Of a stretch of 13,117 bases of DNA, positions 6,669 to 13,051 are shown one piece after another. The stretch's first letter is position 1. Each line of letters opens with the position of its first letter. This DNA comes from Bacillota bacterium (GTDB lineage: Bacteria > Bacillota > Clostridia > Clostridiales > Clostridiaceae): the NCBI GenBank assembly GCA_023435985.1, contig JAEZKY010000288.1:1-13117 (forward strand), written 5' to 3'. Made by a program: the position numbers and the translations under genes. The notes beneath the pieces were generated by a model that worked only from the letters and a program-made list of their open reading frames with translations, was not told the DNA's origin and ran no database searches.

Positions 6669-7713
6669 CTATATTACTCCTAATTTGAATTTTCTTACAG
6701 TATATTGCATCATAAAATTCTTTCCACATTTTTAAAACATAATCTTTAGAATAAAATTTATGGCATTCCCAAGAATTATTGCACCAGGTTTCATAATTTT
6801 CGTCTTTACTTTGCATGGCAGTTATAATATCTTTAAATTCAATTATATTTTTCCCGCGTAAATAATAATCAAATAAAATGTTATGATATATATCTAAATC
6901 TCTTAAAAGTACTGGGATTTTTAATGCCATGGCTTCGAGAATGGACATTGGAAACAGTTCATTATAAGAAGGTAAAAACATCAAATCACAAATATTATAT
7001 ATATCATTCATCTTATCTCTATCTACAATACCTAAAAATTTAACGTTAGGAGGAGGATTTGAAACAAGCTTTTTAAGTTCCACATAACCATCAGTTATTG
7101 GACCAAAAGAAAATCCGCCCGCCCATATAAATTGAATATTAGGAAGGCTTTTCGAAACTTCAATAAAATCAGTAACACCTTTCCTAGTTTGGACTTGCCC
7201 AACTCCTAATACAACAAATTTTTTTAATGGTATATTGTATAACGCTTTTAGGGTGTTAATCTTTTCTTTATCATATCTATAAAAACTTTCTTCGGAAACA
7301 AAGTTAGGGATATAAGTTACCTTATGTTCATCAATTTTATAACGTTTAAGAATGTCGATAAAATATGGGTTAACTACTACTAAGTGATCAACGCTTTTGT
7401 AGAACCAAATTATATATTTATAGAATATTTTCTTTATTATAGCAGGCAGCTTTAGACTTTCTTCTATGGTTTCAGGAACAAAATGCACATAAGCCACACT
7501 TGTACCAAGCAATTTTGAAAAAGGAATACTTAAAAAAAATTTTAAGTCAATAGTGTGATAGTGGACAATGCCGTGCAAGTTAGAACTGTTTATTGTAACT
7601 TTATAATTGTCCTTAAGTCCATTTTTAACTAAATTAACTTGTTCTATATATGCTGATAGAACTCCTTGCCCTTTTACCTTATCAGCGGAAGAAAGCATAT
7701 TAATTGTATGCAT
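6658..7713 (-). CDS. GT4 glycosyltransferase, LafB/CpoA type (extends glucosyl-diacylglycerol)
   Basis: 351 residues, GT-B fold. It opens MHTINMLSSADKVKGQGV, then IVHYHTID (49-56), VAYVHFVPETIEESLK (73-88), VTYIPNFVS (132-140), GVGQVQTRKGV (170-180), WAGGFSFGPITDGY (197-210) and PSYNELFPMSILEAM (248-262), the last carrying E252-x7-E260. These match what I recall of LafB (lactobacilli, Listeria) and CpoA (pneumococcus), which add a hexose, usually galactose, to alpha-glucosyl-diacylglycerol. The frame extends to an ATG at 7740, but ATG 7713 has GAGGAG 6 bases upstream and starts at the conserved N-terminus. The following UPF0104 gene overlaps by 11 bases. Sugar donor and acceptor in this organism are inferred; the presence of a LafA-like gene at 916 supports a two-step pathway. 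Confidence 0.82.
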   Translation of the reverse strand: MHTINMLSSADKVKGQGVLSAYIEQVNLVKNGLKDNYKVTINSSNLHGIVHYHTIDLKFFLSIPFSKLLGTSVAYVHFVPETIEESLKLPAIIKKIFYKYIIWFYKSVDHLVVVNPYFIDILKRYKIDEHKVTYIPNFVSEESFYRYDKEKINTLKALYNIPLKKFVVLGVGQVQTRKGVTDFIEVSKSLPNIQFIWAGGFSFGPITDGYVELKKLVSNPPPNVKFLGIVDRDKMNDIYNICDLMFLPSYNELFPMSILEAMALKIPVLLRDLDIYHNILFDYYLRGKNIIEFKDIITAMQSKDENYETWCNNSWECHKFYSKDYVLKMWKEFYDAIYCKKIQIRSNIDEK

Positions 7714-7792
7714 AAAAGTCTCCTCTCTTATCACAAGCATTTGCAGTTGTAATCTTCTTAAAATACCGTTAACTTAGTTTTTGTAATTTTTT

Positions 7793-7821
7793 ATTATATA
7801 TTCTGATTTTGAAGTTATAAT
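7793..7821 (-). promoter_or_regulatory. Weak candidate promoter of the LafB-like operon
   Basis: On the minus strand a perfect TATAAT (7798-7793) lies about 80 bases upstream of the ATG at 7713. The -35 region is poor (TTATAA at 7820-7815, 16-base spacer), so only the -10 supports it. Confidence 0.3.
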
Positions 7822-7861
7822 GAGGTGTGATTAGTTTAGAGTGTAAATTTAATTTAAAATA

Positions 7862-7919
7862 TCAGAAATATTTTTGATTTTGCCTAACTACGGGTGACAA
7901 AAATATTTCTGACTTAGGC
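7862..7919. repeat. 15-bp perfect inverted repeat with pseudoknot-like flank pairing
   Basis: TCAGAAATATTTTTG (7862-7876) and CAAAAATATTTCTGA (7898-7912) are perfect inverted copies around a 21-base loop. GCCTAA in the loop (7882-7887) is complementary to TTAGGC (7914-7919), one base beyond the right arm: H-type pseudoknot geometry on either strand. The element lies between the CDF gene (upstream on the minus strand) and the LafB-like gene. No T run follows on the minus strand (TATTTTAAATT), so it is a poor classical terminator. It could be a structured RNA leader, an atypical terminator or a small mobile-element remnant. Confidence 0.7.
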
Positions 7920-7950
7920 TTAGAATAATTATACTGTTATTATTATTTAT

Positions 7951-8910
7951 TCATTTATTTTCATTTTCACATTTATCAATGCACATAGTACAACAATAGT
8001 TATGATCAGGTTTGCTGTGGAAACAACTGCAGCAAGTAGAATGTTCGAATTGTATAGTAGAGTGCTCTATATTGAATTTATCCTTTAATAAATGCTGGAT
8101 ATCGTGTAATTTTGATTCACAGTTTTCAATAGCGCATTCCTTTATTGAGATATGCGCTGTCAGTGATAAAATTTCTTTAGATAAACTCCATATGTGAATG
8201 TCAGTGATTTCAATTATACCTCCTAAATCCTTAATGGATTTCTTTAAATCATCAATAGAAATTTCTTCAGGAGCAGCTTCTAGAAGAATCTTAATACATT
8301 CAAGGGCCATCTTGAAAGCATTTCTCAAGATAAGACAAGCAAGTATTGCACTTAGTAATGTATCAATACCAGATAAATGCGTAAAGTAAATTATAATACC
8401 ACCTATAAGCACACCTATATCCGATAATGCATCTCCAAGAAAGTGTAAAAATACGCTTTTCACATTCAAATTATTAGATTTATTTCCAAGATTAAATACT
8501 ACTATTGTGTTTACCACTAATCCTAAGATAGAGAAGATAATCATTCCTTCAGGGGCAATATCTATAGGATTAAAAAATCTAAGTACTGCCTTATAAAAAA
8601 TATATATAGATATAACAATTAATGAAATATTATTTATGAATGCAGTAAATATGCTAAATCGGGAGTAGCCAAAAGTATATTTGTGATTAGCAGCTTTGGT
8701 TGCAATCTTCAAGCCCCAAAAGCTTATTAATAATGAAGCAATATCTGTTAAGAGATGCCAGCTATCACTGAAGAGTGCAAGACTATTGCTTATAAAAGCA
8801 CCTGTGAATTTTCCTAAAAAAATAATTGATACTCCAATTATTGTAAAGAATATTTTTTTCTCGCTTTGTTTAAATCTATAATTTTTTAACTGAGTCTTTT
8901 TTTCAATCAT
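7951..8910 (-). CDS. Cation diffusion facilitator (CDF) exporter, ZitB/CzcD type, with Cys-rich tail
   Basis: 319 residues. Six-helix CDF core: ALFSDSWHLLTDIASL (45-60) in helix 2 and HFLGDALSD (156-164) in helix 5 supply the two HxxxD metal sites (H52/D56, H156/D160) typical of Zn2+/Co2+/Cd2+ exporters driven by H+ or K+ antiport. A cytoplasmic C-terminal domain (about 205-290, with ITDIHIWSLS) follows. The last 30 residues are rich in Cys and His: C293, C294, C296, then C306, C307, C310 and C314, a likely metal-binding extension not found in the basic CDF core. ATG 8910 has AGGAG 9 bases upstream. It appears to be a single-gene unit; no adjacent ArsR or CzrA regulator is present in the window. 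Zn2+ is the likeliest substrate, by family. Confidence 0.9.
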   Translation of the reverse strand: MIEKKTQLKNYRFKQSEKKIFFTIIGVSIIFLGKFTGAFISNSLALFSDSWHLLTDIASLLISFWGLKIATKAANHKYTFGYSRFSIFTAFINNISLIVISIYIFYKAVLRFFNPIDIAPEGMIIFSILGLVVNTIVVFNLGNKSNNLNVKSVFLHFLGDALSDIGVLIGGIIIYFTHLSGIDTLLSAILACLILRNAFKMALECIKILLEAAPEEISIDDLKKSIKDLGGIIEITDIHIWSLSKEILSLTAHISIKECAIENCESKLHDIQHLLKDKFNIEHSTIQFEHSTCCSCFHSKPDHNYCCTMCIDKCENENK

Positions 8911-9263
8911 TTTATTAAGCTCCTAAGTTATGAAAAGTGTTTTGTACTATTATAGAAAATTATTTTTCAATTAATAATGTATGAATTACCTAAAAAAGTG
9001 TTACGAGTGTTAGATTTATAGTCAAATTTATATATGTAGAACAGAAAAGATTAGATAATATATAGAGTATATTTTAGCTTATAAGTTATGAAAAATTTTG
9101 CTGCTTTAATATAATTGAAAATAAAGATAAGATTATAATCACTAGATGTTATGGTAATATAATGTAAAGTATCCATAATATTTATCGATAATAATATAAG
9201 AATTTAAAACAAGCATTAATTGGATGGAGCATGGTAATAAGGGTATGGGAGGAGAAGGGGTTT
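8911..9263. other. AT-rich intergenic region between divergent genes
   Basis: About 350 bases with no supportable gene. The left end holds the CDF promoter and, at 8986-9004, a motif resembling the one upstream of the HxlR-type gene (see findings). The centre is very AT-rich with no hairpin or riboswitch consensus that I recognise. TTATGG/CCATAA at about 9149-9178 is a weak imperfect repeat. The right end holds the ribosome binding site of the next gene. A plus-strand promoter must lie here, but none stands out with a good -35/-10 pair. Confidence 0.5.
8949..8977 (-). promoter_or_regulatory. Candidate promoter of the CDF gene
   Basis: On the minus strand a perfect TATAAT (8954-8949) lies about 40 bases before the ATG, with a weak -35 (TTATTA, 17-base spacer). 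A short leader of about 30 bases would result. Confidence 0.4.
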
Positions 9264-9494
9264 ATGATAATAAATTATTGTAATTCAAAAGAGTGTGAGC
9301 ATATTTTGAATACTTGGTTAAAAGAAAAGTGCGACAATATGGACTTAATGCTAGTTAATGGTGTACCAATTCTAATAGAAGATTGCTTGTCTATACTAAC
9401 AGGTTCTATTATCAATGTTAATAACCTGAAGAGTAAGTTAATTGTGACGACTGTAGAAAATATGGAATATGTTTTAGAAGTATACAATAAATAA
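9264..9494 (+). CDS. Small hypothetical protein (76 residues)
   Basis: I do not recognise a family. The product begins MIINYCNSKECEHILNTWL and the second half alternates hydrophobic and polar residues (MLVNGVPILIEDC, GSIINVNNLKSKLIVTT, MEYVLEVYNK), suggesting a small beta-rich fold. There is no signal peptide or membrane segment; two Cys lie in the N-terminal part (C6, C11). The frame is open from a GTG/ATG area near 9231, but ATG 9264 is preceded by the purine-rich GGAGGAGAAGGGG (9248-9260), a convincing ribosome binding site. A clear terminator follows at 9517, so it looks like a self-contained gene. It is divergent from the CDF gene and upstream of the SHOCT-like pair; neither context gives a function. 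Confidence 0.65.
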   Translation: MIINYCNSKECEHILNTWLKEKCDNMDLMLVNGVPILIEDCLSILTGSIINVNNLKSKLIVTTVENMEYVLEVYNK

Positions 9495-9516
9495 TAATTA
9501 TTTATTTTCATTTCGT

Positions 9517-9540
9517 AGGAGGATTAACTCCTCTTTTTTT
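9517..9540 (+). terminator. Rho-independent terminator after the 9264 gene
   Basis: AGGAG (9517-9521) / CTCCT (9528-9532), 6-base loop, then C and seven T. It lies 22 bases after the stop codon. Confidence 0.8.
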
Positions 9541-9641
9541 ATTCGTCTGCGATTTTGTTCTTTATAGAATTAATATTATTGCATTTTTTTTCAAATATAT
9601 GATATTATTTATACTAAAGTATTTTGTTAGGGGGACGAATT

Positions 9642-9953
9642 ATGAAAGCATTAAAGGTTATGTCTATAATTGGACTGGTATATATTCCGATTTGTTTCTT
9701 TATTATGTGTATGACATCTGGATTCACCCTAAGAGGTGCGCTTGCATGGGGGATATTGGGAATATTTTATGCATTGCCATTTTCAATTGTAGGGCTAGTC
9801 ATATCAATTAATTTATTAAAGAATAGAATTACAAATTTAAATATTGATATTATAGATAGATTAGTTGATTTAAATGAATTAAAAGAAAAGAATATTATAA
9901 ATGAAGAGGAAGTTAATAAAATAAAAGCACAATACTTCAATATGAGATATTAA
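9642..9953 (+). CDS. Small membrane protein with SHOCT-like C-terminus (first of two paralogues)
   Basis: 103 residues: two hydrophobic segments (about 7-25 and 32-57) separated by a short loop with an Arg, then an amphipathic C-terminal segment (about 70-103: IIDRLVDLNELKEKNIINEEEVNKIKAQYF). This last pattern, L-x-x-L-x-E-L-K-E-K-x-x-I-x-E-E-E, is that of the short C-terminal oligomerisation domain SHOCT found at the end of many unrelated bacterial proteins. ATG 9642 has AGGGGG 7 bases upstream; in-frame codons before it are not preceded by such a site. The neighbour 70 bases downstream is a clear paralogue. Function unknown; a membrane-bound oligomer is the reasonable inference. Confidence 0.75.
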   Translation: MKALKVMSIIGLVYIPICFFIMCMTSGFTLRGALAWGILGIFYALPFSIVGLVISINLLKNRITNLNIDIIDRLVDLNELKEKNIINEEEVNKIKAQYFNMRY

Positions 9954-10023
9954 GTTTAGATTAATTACGGTTAATTTTAAGAGTGTTAACATGAGCGTAT
10001 TTAAATGAATTGGGAGATGAATT

Positions 10024-10350
10024 ATGAAAGCAGTAAAAGTTATGTCCATAATTGGAGTGGTATTTTTATCCTTTTGTTTAATTTTATTATTTGTTGGTGA
10101 GGCGGCCTCGCGACGAACTACTGCTGAAGTTGCTGTGTTTTTTGGGGCAATAGGTTTAATTTATTCAATAGTATATGGAATTGTAGCATTAGTAGCATCA
10201 ACTAAAAAAAGCAATAAAAAGATTGCTGATGCAAGTATTAACATAAAAGACCAGCTGATTAAATTAGGTTATCTAAGAGAAAAAGAAATTATAACTGAGC
10301 AGGAATTTAATCAATTAAAAGCAGAATATTTAAATAAATTATATAGATAA
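10024..10350 (+). CDS. Small membrane protein with SHOCT-like C-terminus (second paralogue)
   Basis: 108 residues with the same plan as the gene at 9642: MKAVKVMSIIGVVFL at the N-terminus, two hydrophobic segments (about 7-24 and 36-60), a lysine-rich turn, and a SHOCT-like end (about 76-107: KDQLIKLGYLREKEIITEQEFNQLKAEYL). The first 13 residues differ from the neighbour at only two positions and the C-termini are alike, while the middle is divergent. The short loop GEAASRRTTAEVAVF comes from an unusually GC-rich stretch (ggcggcctcgcgacg) for this DNA. ATG 10024 has GGGAG 7 bases upstream. It arose by tandem duplication and probably shares a transcript with the first copy, since no terminator lies between them. 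Function unknown. Confidence 0.75.
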   Translation: MKAVKVMSIIGVVFLSFCLILLFVGEAASRRTTAEVAVFFGAIGLIYSIVYGIVALVASTKKSNKKIADASINIKDQLIKLGYLREKEIITEQEFNQLKAEYLNKLYR

Positions 10351-10443
10351 ACTAATATACCTTACAACATTTTTTATTGTCGGAATATAATGAAAGTAGA
10401 AAAAATTTATATACAAATGAAATGTTGGAAGGGGAAAATCTCA

Positions 10444-11322
10444 ATGAGAAAAATTAAGATAATAACAGACTCATCATGTGATCTATCTTATGAGATTATA
10501 AATTCTTTAGACATTGGGTATTTAGGACTAGAGTGTGAATTAGAGGGAAAAAAGATTGTAGAAGATTGTGGACAAAGCTTTAGTTATAGAGAGTTTTATA
10601 AAAAGCTTCGAAATGGAGCTATGCCAAGGACAAGTCAAGTAAGTCCAATAAATTTTTCTAAAGAATTTGAGAAGTGGATAGGTAAAGATTATGATATTTT
10701 ATATATAGGATTTTCTTCAGCACTAAGTGGAACGTGCAATAGTGCATTGATTGCAAGAGAAGAAGTTTTAGAAATATATCCAGAATCTAAAATAATTATA
10801 ATAGATACAAAAGCAGCGACTAGTGGACAGGGATTATTGGTATATATAGCTGCAAGATTAAAAGAAGAAGGAAAAGGTATTGATGAAATTGCTCAGTATA
10901 TTGAGGATGAAAAAAGAAATGTATATCACTTTTTTACTGTAAAAGACTTGAAGTATTTAGAACGAGGCGGAAGAATAAGCACTACATCAGCAATATTAGG
11001 TAAAGTTCTAAATATTAATCCTATTTTAACTGTTACTGAAGAAGGAACTTTAGAGTTTTTAGAAATGGTAAGAGGAGAAAAGAAAGTATTAAGAGAATTA
11101 GTTAAGAAAATTGAAAAAAATATTGATGGAGTAGATATTGACACAATTTTTGTTTCTCACGCTGATAATGACGAGGCTGTTAAATATTTGTGTAAATTGA
11201 TTAAGGAAAAATTTAATGTTAAAGACATTATAATAAATTATATGGGGTTAGTAATAGGAAGTCACACTGGATATGGAGCAGTGGGAGTTTTTTTTATAGG
11301 AAAAGAAAAAGAGAAAAAATAA
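10444..11322 (+). CDS. DegV-family fatty-acid-binding protein (FakB type)
   Basis: 292 residues, the usual DegV length. Conserved elements in order: KIITDSSCDL near the N-terminus, PRTSQVSPINF (about 60-70), YIGFSSALSGTCNSA (about 94-108), IIDTKAATSGQGLLV (about 119-133), DLKYLERGGRIS (about 169-180), and HTGYGAVGVFF close to the end. DegV/FakB proteins bind a fatty acid and present it to the kinase FakA, which makes acyl-phosphate for phospholipid synthesis; no FakA is in the window. The frame is open back to an ATG at 10390, but ATG 10444 starts at the conserved N-terminus and has AAGGGG about 9 bases upstream. It follows the SHOCT-like pair by 93 bases. The lipid specificity cannot be read from sequence. 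Confidence 0.92.
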   Translation: MRKIKIITDSSCDLSYEIINSLDIGYLGLECELEGKKIVEDCGQSFSYREFYKKLRNGAMPRTSQVSPINFSKEFEKWIGKDYDILYIGFSSALSGTCNSALIAREEVLEIYPESKIIIIDTKAATSGQGLLVYIAARLKEEGKGIDEIAQYIEDEKRNVYHFFTVKDLKYLERGGRISTTSAILGKVLNINPILTVTEEGTLEFLEMVRGEKKVLRELVKKIEKNIDGVDIDTIFVSHADNDEAVKYLCKLIKEKFNVKDIIINYMGLVIGSHTGYGAVGVFFIGKEKEKK

Positions 11323-11535
11323 TATATAATATCAGAAAAACACAGTTATAGATATCCAACTTTAAGCTCATACTTATTTAATTGCTAGTATAAGTTTAAC
11401 TAAAATATATAATTATTTTATGTGGGAGATCTATAAAGTGTTTTTCTTCATTTTTAGATCTTTAAAAATATTGAGACCTAATATGAAAATGTTAAGAATT
11501 GAAGAGTTTATCTCATTTTGGTCCGGGATTTTCTT
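11323..11535. other. Intergenic region after the DegV gene
   Basis: No strong terminator or gene is visible. Two weak inverted repeats occur: ACTTAT (11372-11377) / ATAAGT (11390-11395), followed by TTTAAC, and AGATCTA (11427-11433) / TAGATCT (11455-11461), followed by TTTAAAAA. Either might end the DegV transcript. A 32-codon plus-strand ORF at 11483-11581 has no ribosome binding site and was not called. Confidence 0.4.
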
Positions 11536-11721
11536 TTATATATTAGAATTATCTATTTTCTTAAGTATGGACTTAATGTAATTAACTGCTTTGCCTAGTT
11601 CTTCATCTAAAAGCATATGAACACTATAGTTGAATTCTATAATTTCTAACTCTTTAACTGAAGATTTGTAGTTAAGCAAATCCTCAGTTAAAGAGTTAGA
11701 TGGAATATTATGATTAATCAA
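11536..11721 (-). CDS. Doubtful 61-codon ORF overlapping the nitroreductase end
   Basis: It starts with TTG at 11721, 8 bases inside the nitroreductase gene, and ends TAA at 11536. No good ribosome binding site is visible, so expression would rely on coupling. The C-terminal half (HMLLDEELGKAVNYIKSILKK) looks like a plausible amphipathic helix. The N-terminal third (NSLTEDLLNYKSSVKELE) is encoded almost entirely by a long perfect DNA palindrome (11646-11699), which is unusual for a constrained protein. No family is recognised. It may be a real small partner of the nitroreductase, the tail of a decayed gene, or non-coding. Confidence 0.3.
   Translation of the reverse strand: MINHNIPSNSLTEDLLNYKSSVKELEIIEFNYSVHMLLDEELGKAVNYIKSILKKIDNSNI
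11646..11699. repeat. Long hairpin: 16-bp plus 6-bp perfect stem just after the nitroreductase
   Basis: CTAACTCTTTAACTGA (11646-11661) pairs perfectly with TCAGTTAAAGAGTTAG (11684-11699). After a single A/C mismatch, GATTTG (11663-11668) pairs with CAAATC (11677-11682) around the 8-base loop TAGTTAAG. It begins 15 bases downstream of the nitroreductase stop on the minus strand. Neither strand has a T run after the stem, so it is not a textbook terminator; it could protect the mRNA 3' end, act as an atypical terminator, or be a mobile-element relic. Confidence 0.75.
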
Positions 11722-12520
11722 ATGAAAACTCTAATGGATTTCTATCTACTAATTTTTTATATTTGTATTTGGGATACCCAACCATAATAGCTCCAGTTAT
11801 AACTTTGTATTCAGGTATATTAAATAATGAAAGTAACGGTTTGAAATTACTAAAGGCACACATTTCAAATAATCCAGCCCAACAAGAACCAAGGCCAATG
11901 GCTGGTGCATATAATTCAGCATAAGTCAGTGCAGAAATAGTATTTTCTCTTCTGTTTTTGAAGTTTTTTGGAGCAGTTGCCAAAATTAAATGTGGAGCAT
12001 TACGCAACACTGTATCTATTCCAGTAGCTTTATAATTATGAACGTGTCTTGAGAAACTCCAGTGAATTGGATTTTCAAGCTGACCTTCCATCCAGTCATA
12101 TATGCATTTACTGGCTTTTTCTAGTGTGCCCTTATTTTCAACTATTACATAAGAAATGCCTTGGCTGTTACTTGCTGTAGGAGCATAATGTGCAATGTTT
12201 ATTAATTCTAATAGTTTTTCTCGAGGAACGAGAGTGTTTTTATAACAGCGTATTGAACGACGAGATCTAAGAAAATATTCTGCGGCTTTAGCTTCTACAA
12301 TAGGGCAATCTAATGTATCAGTTTGGCTGACTACAGGTGATTTTATATTATCGATTGCTCCATTAGGACATGCAGCAACGCAATGCCAACAGCCTATACA
12401 ATTATTTTCAGCATTTACCTTTGGTCCGCTTTCATCCAAGGATAGAACACTACATGGACAGACATCTGAACAAATTCCACATTTCATGCATTTTGATTGA
12501 TTTATGCTAATAATTCTCAT
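11714..12520 (-). CDS. Nitroreductase-family protein with N-terminal 2x[4Fe-4S] ferredoxin domain
   Basis: 268 residues. The N-terminal bacterial-type ferredoxin domain carries two complete clusters: CMKCGICSDVCP (C11, C14, C17, C21) and CIGCWHCVAACP (C41, C44, C47, C51). The flavin nitroreductase domain follows (about 82-250) with RSRRSIRCYKN (86-96), the FMN-binding arginine region, APTASNSQ (113-120), and GLGSCWAGLFEMCAF (209-223). Such fusions occur in anaerobes and use ferredoxin-type electrons to reduce FMN and then quinones, nitro compounds or other electrophiles; the natural substrate is unknown. Start: ATG 12526 would leave one base between AGGAGG and the codon, whereas ATG 12520 has AGGAGG 7 bases upstream, so 12520 was chosen. 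It is divergent from an HxlR-type regulator, its likely controller. Confidence 0.9.
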   Translation of the reverse strand: MRIISINQSKCMKCGICSDVCPCSVLSLDESGPKVNAENNCIGCWHCVAACPNGAIDNIKSPVVSQTDTLDCPIVEAKAAEYFLRSRRSIRCYKNTLVPREKLLELINIAHYAPTASNSQGISYVIVENKGTLEKASKCIYDWMEGQLENPIHWSFSRHVHNYKATGIDTVLRNAPHLILATAPKNFKNRRENTISALTYAELYAPAIGLGSCWAGLFEMCAFSNFKPLLSLFNIPEYKVITGAIMVGYPKYKYKKLVDRNPLEFSFD

Positions 12521-12605
12521 TTCCATGCCTCCTAAATATTTAACAGTTTTTAGTTCATATTGAAGTTATTATGATAAAATATAATTTATATGATTAAGTT
12601 CTTAT

Positions 12606-12650
12606 TTTCAAGTACGCACTTTTTAGGAACGGGGTTACCATTTGTATACT
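12606..12650. promoter_or_regulatory. Divergent promoter/operator region between nitroreductase and HxlR-type gene
   Basis: Plus strand: TATACT (12645-12650) as -10 with a weak TTAGGA -35 (12623-12628, 16-base spacer) for the regulator gene. Minus strand: TTGAAA (12611-12606) is a good -35 for the nitroreductase, with TAAATT 17 bases on. Between and over them lies a sequence unlike its surroundings: AGTACGCACTTTTTAGG (12611-12627), then GGGGTTACC, then GTATACT (12644-12650). This is a likely site for the HxlR-type protein. Placement by inference. Confidence 0.4.
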
Positions 12651-12687
12651 GTAAAATATAGATTAAACGTAAAAAGGGGGGAATGTA

Positions 12688-13017
12688 ATGGAATTTAAAG
12701 GTGTTAAATACAATTGTTCTATGGAATTAACTTTAGAAATTATAGGGGGGAAATGGAAGCCTATTATTATTTGGTATTTAAGAGAAGATATTATGAGATT
12801 TAATGAATTAAAAAGAAAATTACCTAATATTACTCAAAAAATGCTTACTCAGCAATTAAGAGCGTTAGAAGAGAATAAATTGATAAACAGAAAGGTATAT
12901 GCAGAGATACCTCCTAGAGTAGAATATGGATTAACTGATTATGGAAAGAGCCTATTGCCAATATTATCGAATTTATGCGATTGGGCAAAGGAGTATGCAA
13001 ATTCTATAAAAAAGTAG
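12688..13017 (+). CDS. HxlR-family winged-helix transcriptional regulator
   Basis: 109 residues, the normal size of the family. It opens with the N-terminal cysteine region (YNC, C10, then SMELTLEIIGGKWKPIIIWYL, broken here as C10-S-M-E-L and GGKWKP at about 20-25). The winged helix-turn-helix follows with MRFNELKRKLPNITQKMLTQQLRALEE spread over about 36-62, and the wing PPRVEYGLTDYGKSL (about 80-94). HxlR proteins (YodB, HypR, CatR in Bacillus) bind as dimers and several sense quinones or electrophiles through the conserved N-terminal Cys, often next to a nitroreductase they repress. ATG 12688 has GGGGGG about 6 bases upstream; an ATG at 12683 stops at once. The divergent nitroreductase is the obvious target (inference). 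Confidence 0.92.
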   Translation: MEFKGVKYNCSMELTLEIIGGKWKPIIIWYLREDIMRFNELKRKLPNITQKMLTQQLRALEENKLINRKVYAEIPPRVEYGLTDYGKSLLPILSNLCDWAKEYANSIKK

Positions 13018-13022
13018 AAGTC

Positions 13023-13051
13023 AAAATTAAAATGGCTTCCATTTTGTTTTA
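13023..13051 (+). terminator. Probable terminator after the HxlR-type gene
   Basis: AAAATGG (13029-13035) / CCATTTT (13039-13045) with a 3-base loop, flanked by A and T runs (AAAA at 13023-13026, TTTT at 13047-13050) that extend the pairing around a small mismatch. Close behind the stop codon at 13017. Confidence 0.6.

Noticed and set aside
6481..6735. Plus-strand 84-codon frame
   Set aside because: Antisense to the UPF0104 start and LafB-like end, both of which have strong family motifs.
7862..7912. Ordinary Rho-independent terminator of the CDF gene
   Set aside because: The stem is long but purely AT-rich at the base and lacks a following T run on the minus strand; kept as an unexplained repeat instead.
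8012..8881. Three plus-strand frames of about 60 codons
   Set aside because: All lie antisense to the well-supported CDF gene.
9599..9811. Plus-strand 70-codon frame overlapping the first SHOCT-like gene
   Set aside because: It is an out-of-frame shadow; the frame at 9642 has the ribosome binding site and a clear paralogue.
11483..11581. Plus-strand 32-codon ORF beginning MKMLRIEEF
   Set aside because: No ribosome binding site, overlaps the opposite small ORF, and no recognisable family.
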